DNA of 64,000 bases from Ananas comosus (Eukaryota; Streptophyta; Magnoliopsida; Poales; Bromeliaceae), in NCBI RefSeq assembly GCF_001540865.1, contig NC_033623.1, positions 7,632,240 through 7,696,239 of the forward strand, in the 5' to 3' direction. The notes below the pieces were generated by a model, which was not told where the DNA came from, made no database searches, and worked only from the letters and a program-made list of their open reading frames with translations. The position numbers were made by a program, and so were the translations under genes. Below, in pieces: positions 1 through 10,732 of the stretch. Positions within the stretch are counted from its first letter, which is position 1; every line of letters starts with the position of its first letter.

Positions 1-25
1 TGCTACCGCCGTATCTGCGGGGTGT

Positions 26-323
26 GTGATTTGTGGAGGATCCCACCAGGCGCGGCGGTGTGCACTGCGAGAGGGAAGGTGTTTTCGTTGTGGGCAGTCT
101 GGCCACATGAAGTATGATTGCCCCTTGGACGATGGACGACTCCCGCCGACAGCGTCGACATTCACCTCTTCAGGACAGATGGTGGATGTGCAGCCTGTGG
201 CACAGTTTGGAGGGCTGGGGGTGGTCGAGCAGCCGGAGGATTCACAGGAGGCGCCAAGCGGCCCTGGATACGCGGCTCTTGTCGAGGGACCTGCTGCTGT
301 TGGTGATGTTACCGCAGGTATGA
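26..323 (+). pseudogene. gag 3' fragment with zinc knuckle (module A)
   Basis: This is the 3' part of a Ty3/gypsy-type gag. The nucleocapsid binds retroelement RNA through a CCHC zinc knuckle. The knuckle is at 80-121 and reads CFRCGQSGHMKYDC, with all four zinc ligands present. It is preceded by the ICGG...C motif that is usual upstream of the knuckle in chromovirus gag. The reading frame then runs through a low-complexity linker and stops at 326 just after a GCAGGTATGA string that looks like a 5' splice site. No protease follows; non-coding DNA starts at once. The gag core lies outside the window on the left. A second, related module begins near 690. The family assignment is by motif only. 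Confidence 0.7.
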
Positions 324-2607
324 TTTAATTAAGGCAATCATACATTCTAGCATGAAGTAGTTTGAGCAATTGCATGCATTTTCTTGTGGTCTTTTACTAC
401 TATTTACATATTAGTATAGTAAAGACCAGGACGTGGGTCAGAGGAGTTACCCAGCATGCATAAGTCGTGGTGGTATGTCGCCTACCTAAAGGAATTGGTG
501 ATTGGTCGGTGCCGGCAAGCTGCTGGTGACGAACCGAGAGTGAGACTCCCTTTGGGGTCTATGCGTTGTAGAGTGAGGAAGGGCGCAGCTGGCCGTATGC
601 TGCTTGTAAACAGTCGGCAAAGGTGTGGTGGAAAGGCATTCGACGGAACCGATTGCCTGGTATCCCTCCTATGGTCGGGGATAAGTTCGAGAATTGGTAT
701 TCTCCGTTCACTTTCCCTGACGGTAAGCGAGGAAGCTTCAGAAGGGTTTCTGAAGCTGTAGCAGGTAAACAGCACCGTGAGGCGATACGAGCGGGAATTC
801 TCCCGTGTCGTGCGTTGCGTCCCGAACGTAGCGCGGGATGACAAGGACATGGCCGACTGCTTTGTGCGTGGACTTCGGCCAGACCTTTGCAAGACAGTGC
901 TTGCACATAAGTTGCAGACTTTCGCCGACGTCCGGGATCGGGCCTTTTGGATAGAACAAGGTGAGGAATCCCTACGGGAGGAGCGCGAGGCATACTACAA
1001 GGAAAGGGGAAAGGACAGCCAGTGAATGGACATGATGGTCAGTCAAGTTCCCAACGAACTTCGATAAGTTTGCGCTTGCGATCCCGAGCTCCAGGGACTT
1101 ACCACATTCGGTCCTCGGCGAGATGTGTGATTTGTGGGGGCCCTCATTGCCATGGCAGTGTGAACAGCGTGAGGGCAAGTGCTTCAGGTATGGGCTGCCG
1201 GGCCATGTGCGGGACGAGTGTCCGCAAAGGCGATAGCCGGGCCTTGACGCTAGCGATGGCCTATTCCTCTCTGGGACAGCCTGCAGGTGTGCCACCTGCG
1301 GCATGGTCAGGAGAGCGGCTGTTGAGAACAATGCAATCAGAGGGTTCGCGACGAGCGCCAAGTGGCCATGGATAAGCGACCCGAGTTGCGGTGCCTGCTG
1401 TTGTTGGCGTCGTTGTAGCAGGTATGAATTAACTGAGCAAGTATATTTTTGCATGATCTCAAGTTGATGCATAGCATGCATTTATCATATGGTCAGTTAC
1501 TACTATTACTACATTACATAGTAGGGACCGAGTGGTCGGGTAAGTAGGTACCCGAGCATGCTAGCAGGATGAGAGTATGACGCCTGCTGGGGCAGGTAGA
1601 GAGCCATTGGGCACTAGCAAATGGCTAGTGGTGATTTTGGATAAGAAACGAGGCTCGTAATGGGAAATCGAAAATATAAGAGAATTCTCGATGCAACAGA
1701 TTAGAGATTGCGAGAGTTGAGCCTTGATGTTTGGGGACACCCGGATATCCCAAGAGTATTTCGAACGTGGACTCGATAGATCGAACAATGGTGATGAACC
1801 ACTGTTGCGAAATTGGTTGATTAACGCCGAACTTGGCCTGTGGGCCTAGTAGTACCTCAAACTGAGGAGGACGAGTTGTTGCTCGTGTGGCCGGCGTGCA
1901 TAGGCTAAGTTGCCTGATGCTAGACTTCGTGCGAGACGCTGTAGAGACGTAGAGCGCTCGAGTGTAGTTACGCGTGAAGTGTGGTTTCGATTCAGCCGGT
2001 TGAGTGAATTGGCAGTAGCACTTTAGCAGGGCTAAGTGTGAAGTAAGCCATAGATCACTCGTAGGACTAGTGGCTCGCACTAGGTGCCTAGGAGCCGGTA
2101 GAGTGCGTAGCTCTATAAAGTGTGTCGTGTAGGACGACGTTAGCGGGTAGTGCTTGGGGACGACCCGTGCCTGGACCCTTCGTGGACTGTGGAGCCTGGG
2201 CCTATTTGGCAGGCACAGTCAGCTGCGAGACGCAGCGGCCCAATACCTATAGGTAGGGCGGAGAGTTTTGGTCAGGACGGTAGTCCGAGCTTAGACCCGA
2301 GTGCGTGGAATTCCACGTGTTGGATCGTGAAATCGATGATGCACTGAGAGTGCGGTTGTGACCCAACCCGAGGACTTGACGTGGTTTGGGGGTCTTGGTT
2401 GCTCCTAGTTGGAGTGTGTGCGAATTCTCCAATGAGAATTTCGCCCAATGATGATTGGGTCTACGATGCGAGCGAGAGACGCTATGCGTAGTGCGACGGG
2501 TTTAGACAGTAGGCCTACGTGGTGTTGGTGACCGTTGGTCCACCTGTGGAAGCCGACGTAATCGGTTTAGCCGATAACTCCGTGGGGGAGTTGGTGCAAG
2601 GGAGGTA
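324..2607. repeat. Non-coding part of a duplicated retroelement module
   Basis: The DNA after module A (324-690) and after module B (1425-1790) is related. Both start with GCAGGTATGA, pass through a short stretch with a GCATGCAT core and a TACTACTA tract, and continue into similar text near 475 and 1575. The rest, up to about 2607, has no convincing coding region. A purine-rich string near 2585-2605 could be a polypurine tract before an LTR. The layout resembles a non-autonomous gag-only LTR element, but no terminal repeat could be paired. Confidence 0.45.
690..1245 (+). pseudogene. gag core and zinc-knuckle fragment (module B), frameshifted
   Basis: This is a second gag fragment. The segment 777-1025 carries the end of the retrotransposon gag core (YEREFSRVVRCVP, then a FVRGLRP-type motif and a DRAFWIE-type helix). 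The part upstream of 777 is in another frame. A zinc knuckle follows at 1180-1221 in a different frame and reads CFRY where CFRC is expected, so the second zinc-binding Cys is Tyr. The knuckle again leads into a linker and a GCAGGTATGA-like site near 1420. At least two frameshifts make it non-functional. Its position relative to module A suggests an old tandem duplication. Confidence 0.7.
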
Positions 2608-3446
2608 AATTCTCAAAATGCGAGAGTTGGACTTCACTTAAAATCGACTAATTGTCGAGTAGGGGTGCTTCGTGAAAGCCGAAGAAGTCAAATGCACCAA
2701 AAGTGCATTACAATGGAGTCCGCGAGAGCAAATAGTGCAAGAATTTGCACTTGGCAAACTTGCTCTCGGGGACCGGTCCCTGGCGGGAGGGACCGGTTCC
2801 CGAACGTTGTCTACGCGAGCTTGCTCTCGGGGACCGGTCCCAGGAGGGAGGGACCGGTTGCCCCGAGGCTGAGGGCTGTGGCAAGCGCGAGGCAACCGGT
2901 CCCTAGGCCAGAGGGACCGGTTCCCGAACACGTTAGATTTAGGAGGTCCCTCTGGGACCGGTCCCAGGCAGGGAGAGACCGGTCCCCAAGTGTGAATTTG
3001 CCCAGGCAGGCTGGGTTATGTTGGAAAAATTTGGAAAACTTGGAGACAACGCTCTTTCATGGATTAAGATTCGAGATGCGCCGGAGTAGGCCATCTCTCA
3101 ATAGAGCAAAGATCCAAATGCGATTGGAGCACTCGCAGTGGGTCGATGCACCAATGATATTGCTTCTAAGCGATATTGGTGATCGAATTGGAGTGTGACC
3201 CCTAGAGGGATGGTGGAAGTGACGAAGAGTCGTAAATGAGAAATACGAACTCTTGGATAGCCAAAGTGGCGGAGCGCCGCTTTGTTGACACTCAGGTGAT
3301 TCGAGAGGGCTTACCCCGTGTGTGTTGTGTCGTGGTGGTGGACCATATGACTATTGGTGCGTTCTTGATAGCTCCACACCATGGGGATAGCGGGTAGTCC
3401 CGGTCTCGAAGGAAGTGGTTTGGCCTTAGTGGGCCAGTTAGTGAAT
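2608..3446 (+). repeat. LTR-like fragment with ACCGGT palindrome array
   Basis: This non-coding block follows a possible polypurine tract and is cut by the assembly gap. Between 2770 and 2990 it holds four pairs of ACCGGT-centred palindromes, set inside GGGACCGGTCCC-like text. The members of each pair are 20-21 bp apart. Similar paired palindromes lie in the LTRs at 25781, 32979 and 36887, which is the main reason to read this as the U3 region of an LTR. The LTR ends are not defined. Confidence 0.4.
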
Positions 3447-3546
3447 NNNNNNNNNNNNNNNNNNNNNNNNNNNNNNNNNNNNNNNNNNNNNNNNNNNNNN
3501 NNNNNNNNNNNNNNNNNNNNNNNNNNNNNNNNNNNNNNNNNNNNNN
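3447..3546. other. Assembly gap of 100 N
   Basis: One hundred Ns, the usual placeholder for a gap of unknown size. The LTR-like block to the left and the AT-rich DNA to the right may not be truly adjacent. Confidence 0.99.
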
Positions 3547-4777
3547 TGAATTCTAATTGTTGTTTCCATCATCAATATTTTAAGCTTTTAAATTTATGTG
3601 TCTATTTTCTCATCTTAGTGCATAAATTGTAAATTTGCTCAACAATGCATGCTTTATCTTTTCAATCTTTGCTATGAAGTTGGTCCAACAGATGACAGTC
3701 TTATCAATAGTTGTTAGATATTGGCGTGGCTTTTCCTCTTAAAATTTTTTAAATTTTCTTCTTTGCGTTTACTAGTTCAAAGCAGTTGGCATATTGTTAT
3801 GTGAGCTTGAGGGTTTATTGGCTGCTGTCTTCCTAATATGCAAAATTTGAGGAATCAAATGCTGCAATTGATATAATAATATGGTATAAATGAAAATTTT
3901 GTTCAACATTCAGTTAGACATTGCAATCTAAGCCTAGTTTCGAATCCAAGGTTTGAGCGTATTTTCTTCTCATGTGATTCAGATCGAATGATAGAATCAG
4001 ATTTTCTTTTCCTTTTGGGTTTGACCTAAGGATGTGATGTTCAAATCATTAGTTGGAGGATTTGTACACAACTATCCCAAAATACCGGCACCATTATTTG
4101 GGCAGTATTATGTATCTTGATATTGTTTTGAATTTATGCAAATTAGAAAAGGTCCATGCTGATGAAATTCCTTTTGACTTTTTTGTTGCAGATGGCGGGA
4201 TTCTTCATCTTCTCCATTGTCTATCTTTATCATAAGTAGATGGTATCAGGAGAAGATCCGGTTGCGGCCGCTGTTTTTTTCCAGTGTTAGTCATATTTTG
4301 ACTGCAATGGGATAGGTGGCTTTTTAAGTTATTCAAGCTTTTAGCTTTAGCTCATTTAACATGCACTATCATTATCTCTAGTACTAGTGTAGTGTTTGTT
4401 TTAGATCAGTTTTTAAATTTTATATGCTACAATCCGTTCGTTTTTCCCCCCTTCTCCAGTGCTATGCAAAGTACGAAGGGACTAGAAAAGGTTGGAGCTG
4501 CGGAATGCCAACAACATTACTAGTTTAACAAACATATGATTATTGTTCCATGTTTTTGTCTATTTGTTCACATTTCCGCCACTATTTTAGCAAAATTGTA
4601 TTTTTCTATTTGTAATAACCAGATCGCCTATGGGTGGTGAAAGGGCCTTGCACTTGGTTCGTATTGTAAAAGATTCTAGGAGTTGCTAAATTAAAGGAAT
4701 GTCATTCAAACAAGATTTACTAGGCAATATAATATTTTTGTGTTTGGTTTGATTGATGATTTTTCGTAGATTACTAG
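3547..4777. other. AT-rich intergenic DNA, no gene recognised
   Basis: Only short open frames are present and none resembles a known protein. A TTTTGTTGCAG string at about 4181-4191 resembles a 3' splice site before a 15-codon frame, but nothing supports an exon. Confidence 0.6.
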
Positions 4778-5519
4778 AGGGATAATTTTCTGAGTACCCC
4801 TTCAAAAGCTGATAATTACATAAATACTTTTCTAAAAATTGAAATATCATAAATGCCGCTCTATATACGAAAAACTTTTAAAAATAGCTTTTAAAATAAT
4901 TTTCTGTTAAAATGTTAACTAAAGGACCTATGTACCAATTTTACCCTTATCATAATTGTCCTTACAAAATTTTCAAAGGTCACTGACTTATTATAAATTT
5001 CATAAACGCCCTTCAAATTTAAAAATTTCACATCAAATTTAGTTTGGCTCAACGGTCACTCTTTCAAAAATGCTCTTCTAAAATTAGTACATAATCCTTC
5101 TTTCATGCCTTTAAATAAGACCAAGCGATTGAGCAAAGAATCTCACGCCTTAGAATGCAAAGTCATATTCTATTTAAAAATATTGATCTTCGTTGTAAGA
5201 TTTATATTGTGTAAGACACTTCGTTAGAGAAAAATTATAGGTTTTTAACATAATGATTTAGATCTAGATATGAAACCTATGTAAGTCATTTCATCAGAAT
5301 TTCTCTATCGATCAGCTATTCAAATAAGATAATACTTCCATCATGTTAAATATTTTCAAATGTTTCATTGTGCATCTCGTCTTTTAAAATAAGCTTGATG
5401 TTCTTAAACTTTTATAAATATGCCAAAATAGCCCACTATGTCATCTAATATTTATTTGTCGGTAGAATTTAGAATCGATAGAGATAAAAAGCATTATAAT
5501 TAAGAAAATTGGCTAATAC
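4778..5519. repeat. Dispersed repeat, copy 1 (short form)
   Basis: This block matches 18567-19766 along its length. Both begin near GGGA-AATTTYC followed by a TACCCCTTCAAAA string, share an AACGGTCACT motif and end near AATTAAGAAAATT. This copy lacks about 470 bp present in the other one, between TGCCTTTAAATAAGA and CGATTGAG (about 5116). The pairing is by eye. The start resembles the ACTTCAAATACCCC-type ends of the MITEs here, but no terminal inverted repeat was found. Confidence 0.6.
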
Positions 5520-7234
5520 AATCTATAACATAGCAAATTAACACACAAACAGACTAACATAGACATATGAAGAAATTGATACCACTAAAATACAAAATAA
5601 AATAGTGCAAGCCACCAACATACATTAGTTTTATATTTCTCCAAATACATTTTGTTTCACATTTACATCACAATTTTCTTTTTAAATGCTTAAAAACCTA
5701 TAATAACCAAAAAGTGCTAAAAAGTATTTGAAATTATCCACAACCAAAACAACCAAAAAGTATGTTAAGAGTTATGCATCACTAAAATACCACTTTGAAG
5801 TTTGTGCCAGAATAATGATATCAACAAAAAAGTAGTTTTTGAGATAGGAATGAGTGTGTTACCGTGCAGTTGAAGGTTCAATATTGGAGAATATAGAAAA
5901 AGAAAGGCTACCAAAGAATGGATTATGCGCGCATTGGGTCTTCCATTACTTCTGTTGTCCGTTAGAGTCCTTCACCGTTGGTCGATTCTCTAGTGCTTTG
6001 TGGTATGGAAGAGAGCAAGGTCTCTCTTCCCCTTCTTTTTGGGCCTTTTTGGGATTGTATTTGGCGTTGTACATGTAAAATATGTACCGGTCTTTTGTCA
6101 CTTTCTTTTTTTGGCTTGGCTACTACAACATGCAATAATTAATAATCGGATTAGATAGATGCAAAATGTGCAGTTTAAATAGATGCTTGAATTCAATTAG
6201 TAATATGAATGTAACTCAATTAAGATCCAAAAGGAGTATCAGCGATGGATGCTTGAGTTCCACATTAAGGTACTACTTCTAATGGTACTGGATTCTTGCA
6301 TTTTTTACCATGATGCCCAAACTGTTCACATCTTTTACACTTATGCATCCTTTTTGTTGGTTCATCAAGGGCTCTTAATTCTTTTCTTTTTTTTAGGTCT
6401 ACCAACTGGCCTAGACATATTTGGTTGCAATAAATTATAGCTAAGAGCAGATTTTACCCAACCTTCCTTATTTGGCATTGGTGCTACCTCAAAGGCATAA
6501 GCTTCTTTGAGTTTGTGTGTGGTAAAAATTGGGTCCACATATTTCTCTATTTCTATACCTCTAAGACTGCCTATGAAGGCAAAAGCACGCGCACACGGTA
6601 GCCCCGTTACCTGTTATAATTAAATTATATTATGAAACAGCTAAAAGTAATCCAACCTAAAATATTTAGTTAAAATGTGTTAATATTGTTTAGAGTTACT
6701 GCTCTAAAGAGCCTATTTGACTAGAAAAGTAGCAAAAAGAATCCAATAATACTAATATTAAATGAGTTACCCGCTAGACCCTGCATGTACAACTACCTTG
6801 ATCCAATAGAACCTCACATCGGTAATTGGGACCAATTATTTCTGCTCTATTGTTTGCACTTCTGCATATTTTTATGATCCCAGTCCCTTGCAATAATTAG
6901 AAAAAAAAAATGAATGAGTTAATAATATATTAGAATAAAGAATGAATTATTCTATAGTAACATTTGGGTGCATACCATATTTGCACTTCTAATGTATTTC
7001 AAGAAACTGAAGAATTGCGAAATAAACTAAAATTCGTGAAACTTCAAGCTCGTTACCTTAGAATATTTGAGCCCTTAAATCCTTTTAAAATTAGACCCAG
7101 GGCAAGGATTTTATAAAATAGAGATTTCAAATATTTTCTTGTGAGAAATAAGGAGTGTTCAAAATAGAGATTTTACTTGATGTATACTTGTTGGAGAATA
7201 AGATAAAACTTCATCCTGTTTATCACATTATTTA
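5520..7234. other. AT-rich intergenic DNA, no gene recognised
   Basis: A 74-codon open frame at 5854-6078 has no recognisable domain. Otherwise only simple AT-rich text is seen. Confidence 0.5.
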
Positions 7235-7593
7235 GGGAAAACTTCAAATACCCCTCTTGTGGTTTCACTCTTTCTCATTTTAGTACCCCGTGGTTTAAAG
7301 TGTATCAAATTAGTATCCTGTGGTTTTGCACTTTTTCACCTTAGTAACCTATGGTTTAAAGTGTATCAATTTAATCACGCTTTCTCACTTTAGTACCCTG
7401 TGGTTTAAAAACCATAGGGTACTAACTTGATACAAAAATAAAATCACGGAGTACTAACTTGATACACTTTAAACCACAGAGTACTAAAATGAGAAAGTGC
7501 GAAACTACATGGTACTAACTTGATACACTTTAAACCATAGGATACTAAAATAAAAAAGAGTGAAACCACAGGGAGAGTTTTTGAAGTTTTCTC
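7235..7593. mobile_element. Foldback MITE, Mutator-like (copy 1)
   Basis: This 359-bp element has ends GGGAAAACTTCAAA and, inverted, GAGAAAACTTCAAA. It is flanked by the perfect 9-bp target duplication CATTATTTA (7226-7234 and 7594-7602). Almost the whole element folds back on itself through repeats of the phrase TTTAAAGTGTATCAA and its complement. A 9-bp duplication is the signature of Mutator-type transposition. A second copy lies at 45101-45460. It has no coding capacity and must have been moved by a transposase from elsewhere. Confidence 0.85.
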
Positions 7594-7732
7594 CATTATT
7601 TATTATCTTCACGTTTCAAATGTTGTTTTAGATTGAATGTTTTGTTGTTATTGATAAGCTTGTATGGCTTTGATTGTATTATAACGTGATATTGTGTATA
7701 TATAAAAAAGACTCTATTCGCTTAGACAAAAA

Positions 7733-7738
<6 letters not shown>

Positions 7739-7765
<27 letters not shown>
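7739..7765. repeat. (TA)n microsatellite
   Basis: An uninterrupted run of about 13 TA units. Confidence 0.95.
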
Positions 7766-7768
<3 letters not shown>

Positions 7769-8358
7769 ACGGAACTGTTCACGCCTTTGTCAGATTTCTA
7801 CAAACTTTGATTTTCAATAAAAAAATTGAGCCCTTCCGATAAAAACCCTTTTTAAATTAGGCCCGGGGCATGATACGCTTGTTTATACATACATCAGATT
7901 TGTTTGGCAACAACAGCCAGAGAGATAATAGTAACTTTCACTTTGAACTTTCTTAAAAAATAACAAACAAAAAACCCTTTTGCAATCAAGTCAAACTGTA
8001 CTGCAAGCTACCAACAATAACAAAAATAATAAACTCCACCTATTAGCACATCCAATTATATAAAATTTTCATTTATTAAAGTATAAAATGGCAACATTAC
8101 AAATAAAGCCCTACCTATTTCATGTTGTGCTACAGTTCAGGTAAGATTGATACTTAGTTTACCAATAATATTATCAGCATATTCCCATTAGGAACTGTAA
8201 GAAAAGAAAAAAATTAAAAAAATGCAGCACTGCTTCAGACATTTTTCTTTCGAGTAAAAGATAATAATCTTGGATTAAGAAACTGTGGCCATCTGATATT
8301 CAGGTAAATGTATGTGTTCTTTCACACAAAACATTATCCGTAAATTCGATAGGATAAA
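7766..8358. other. Intergenic DNA and probable 3' flank of the nitrobindin relic
   Basis: No coding signal. On the minus strand this is downstream of the intact last exon at 8359-8478, so it could include its former 3' UTR. Confidence 0.4.
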
Positions 8359-8478
8359 TCAGATCTTCCTGAGCAAGGCCTTGAGATGCGGCTGCAGGCT
8401 TGTCATAGTAGTAGCCATCTGAACCACATAAGATAGTTCTCCATCAACCACTTTAAAATTTCTTGTGATTTCCTTCAC
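8359..8478 (-). CDS. Nitrobindin relic, exon 3 (intact)
   Basis: The exon is 120 bp and open in phase 0, giving 39 residues and a TGA stop at 8359-8361. It starts right after a CTCGACAG acceptor. The peptide runs from VKEITRNFKVVDGELSYVV to LQPHLKALLRKI. This matches the conserved C-terminus of plant nitrobindins (the VDGxLSYVVxM strand and the terminal LQPHLKAxLxK helix). It is the strongest evidence for the family. Confidence 0.85.
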   Translation of the reverse strand: MKEITRNFKVVDGELSYVVQMATTMTSLQPHLKALLRKI

Positions 8479-9828
8479 CTGTCGAGATAAATTAACATGA
8501 ATAAACGACGATCTTATTTAAAAATTGAACACCATTGAAGAATTCCTAATAGAAAAATTAATTTTGGAAGATTAGCTTTTAATTGTTTTGATAGTGTTCT
8601 AACTCAATTATGTACAATTAACGCAAAATTACTGATAACATTAAAAAGATTCTAGTTTAGAAGCATCAATACAACAACGTCCTTATAATTTATAACAACT
8701 CGATTAGTTGCTTCTATATAATGCAACAAAGTTGCTTTGCTGTTAAAATATTTTGCATCTATTATTAGTCAATAACAGTTACTTATGCCTAAATACTAGT
8801 GTATATCTATGCTATTTTCCTGATTAAGTATTACTACCTGAAAATTGTTTGATACTTGGAGTTGACTCAAATTTCCAAATTACAATTATTGGCACAGATG
8901 GTATTTCACCGGCCAATAAAAGAACTTACTGGCACTGTTAATATAAAGCAATTGCACATCATATGGTAAACTGCAAAAGATTTTGAATATGCCTATAAAA
9001 GTAATTATATTAATCAGGATAGCAGTACTGTAGGTATCCATATCAAATATTACTGGAATATTTTAGTAATCATATGTTTGCAATTACCCTCAGTAAAAGA
9101 GTAAATGACCATTAACATCTGCTACTCTCCGCTAAGCATGTTAATGGAAAGTTAATAATTGACCGAAAGTGAGAGGCATCGAGAACAAATAGACACAAAA
9201 AAAAATAAGTTCAAGAACTGCAATTGCACACATAAGAAGCAGTAATGTCATTTTGGAGGGCTGTCCCGTTCTGTGTATGTGTATTTAATAGTCTTGTCAG
9301 TGATGCTGTTTTTGCCATTTTTCTGCTTTACAGAAATTAGTTCAATTTCATATCTCACAAAGGTGCTATGTTCTGAAAACTTAGATAATCACAGATTATA
9401 GGCCAGGAAAATAAAGGCGGAAAGATTAAATACATACTCTAGAGAACAGAAATCATGTGTTTGTAGATGTTAAACAAAGTTAGATTGTGTGAAAAATCTC
9501 GGCTCAGGATCGATTTATTTGCAAAGTGAGTGTAATCCCATGCATTCGTGCACTTGTCTAAACATGTTTCAAACTCAATCTGCTTCGTGGTGTTCTGATG
9601 GATAGCAATAGAGGTTACTATAATTATTTCACTTAGTGTTTGCTTTTGTTGGAGGTTCAACAAAAGCTGCCCAATGCCTTATTGAACATCACTGCACACG
9701 TAATCATAGTCAAACTATCGTAAATGCTTTAAGACTCAAATGCCGCATGTTTACTACCCTAAGAGTTTATTACTACATTGAGAGTCTTATGCATTGTAAG
9801 TCTTTATAGCAACTAAAAGCAAGGATTG

Positions 9829-10140
9829 TAAGTGCCGTGGCACGGGGATCGTGCGCGAAAACTTGCAAAGCACGGCACGGCATTGTGCGTGCCGGCCGTG
9901 CAATGCGTGCCGGTCACAAAAAAATATGATGTGGCCGACACGTAATGGCATGTTAAATTTATTTATTTAGCAACAAAATAAGCCTCAATTAATATTATAT
10001 ATTTTATAAAATCTTTTGAACTTTATTGAGAAAATACTACTAAATATTCTTAAATAAGAGATTTGAGTTGTGTCATCGGCACGGGGCGTATCGTGCCGAA
10101 TCTTGCGCACATACAGCAATGGTAGATAGCGTGCCCTGCG
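9829..10140. repeat. GC-rich island with repeated GCACGG words
   Basis: This lies within an intron of the nitrobindin relic. Two similar GC-rich patches (9829-9920 and 10075-10140) repeat GGCACGGGG and CGTGCCG words around an AT-rich centre. It is probably a small insertion. No terminal inverted repeat or target duplication could be fixed. Confidence 0.35.
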
Positions 10141-10361
10141 CGATGAAGCACTTTAAATCTTTGGATAAAAAGCATTGAAACACAAAAGTATTGAATAGGG
10201 CTGAATTCATTACTCTTTCTCGACTATATGTGGCAATCGATGTACGAAATGCAGTAGGGTAGGTTTCAAGAGCAAGCAATTCTAGGTGTTTTTTCTGAAT
10301 CCAAATGTAAAGAACAGGAAAACATAATATAGTTAAAATTGATTCTATCACTGAAGAGTAC

Positions 10362-10434
10362 CTTTGATGCATTTCCAACAAGCATCGCTTTTGAAGTGTT
10401 AACAATTTTTATGGCAGCATGCCATAGAGGCCTT
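10362..10434 (-). pseudogene. Nitrobindin relic, exon 2
   Basis: On the minus strand the exon reads into NTSKAMLVGNASK and then a GTACTC donor. LVGNASK followed by V at the next exon is the family pattern across this junction. About 73 bp are present where 69 would be expected. The first codons (KASM) and the rest are in different frames, so one insertion has broken it. The acceptor reads TATGCG rather than ending in AG at the expected place. Confidence 0.65.
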
Positions 10435-10709
10435 CGCATATTGTGGAACCAAAAATGGTCAAAGACATAATACTGTTACTACTATAAAGATGGACAATCT
10501 AAATGACAGAAAGAAACCTCACTATAGCAATGTCATGCAGTATATGACCTCAATCAATTAAAAATTCAAATAAGATTAAACCTAATAACTTAGGCTCAGG
10601 GCCTCCTGAAAAATTTTTTAAACAACTAACCGATTACATATCTGCTTTATAGTGTTGACTAACAGGTAATAGGAGGTGAACATTTGTTTCGCAAATATGC
10701 TAACTGAAA

Positions 10710-10732
10710 GGGGGGGGGGGGGGGGGGGGGGG
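10710..10732. repeat. Poly(G) run of 23
   Basis: An uninterrupted G23 tract in AT-rich intronic DNA of the nitrobindin relic. Such runs are rare and unstable. Confidence 0.95.

Noticed and set aside
2771..2990. Possible CRISPR-like array
   Set aside because: The repeats are short palindromes with uneven flanks inside plant LTR-like DNA, and no cas genes exist.
4192..4236. Short exon-like frame after a TTGCAG acceptor-like site
   Set aside because: Only 15 codons to a stop, with no recognised protein and no partner exon.
5854..6078. A 74-codon frame ending in a hydrophobic stretch
   Set aside because: No recognisable domain, promoter or partner exon; surrounding DNA is plain AT-rich spacer.
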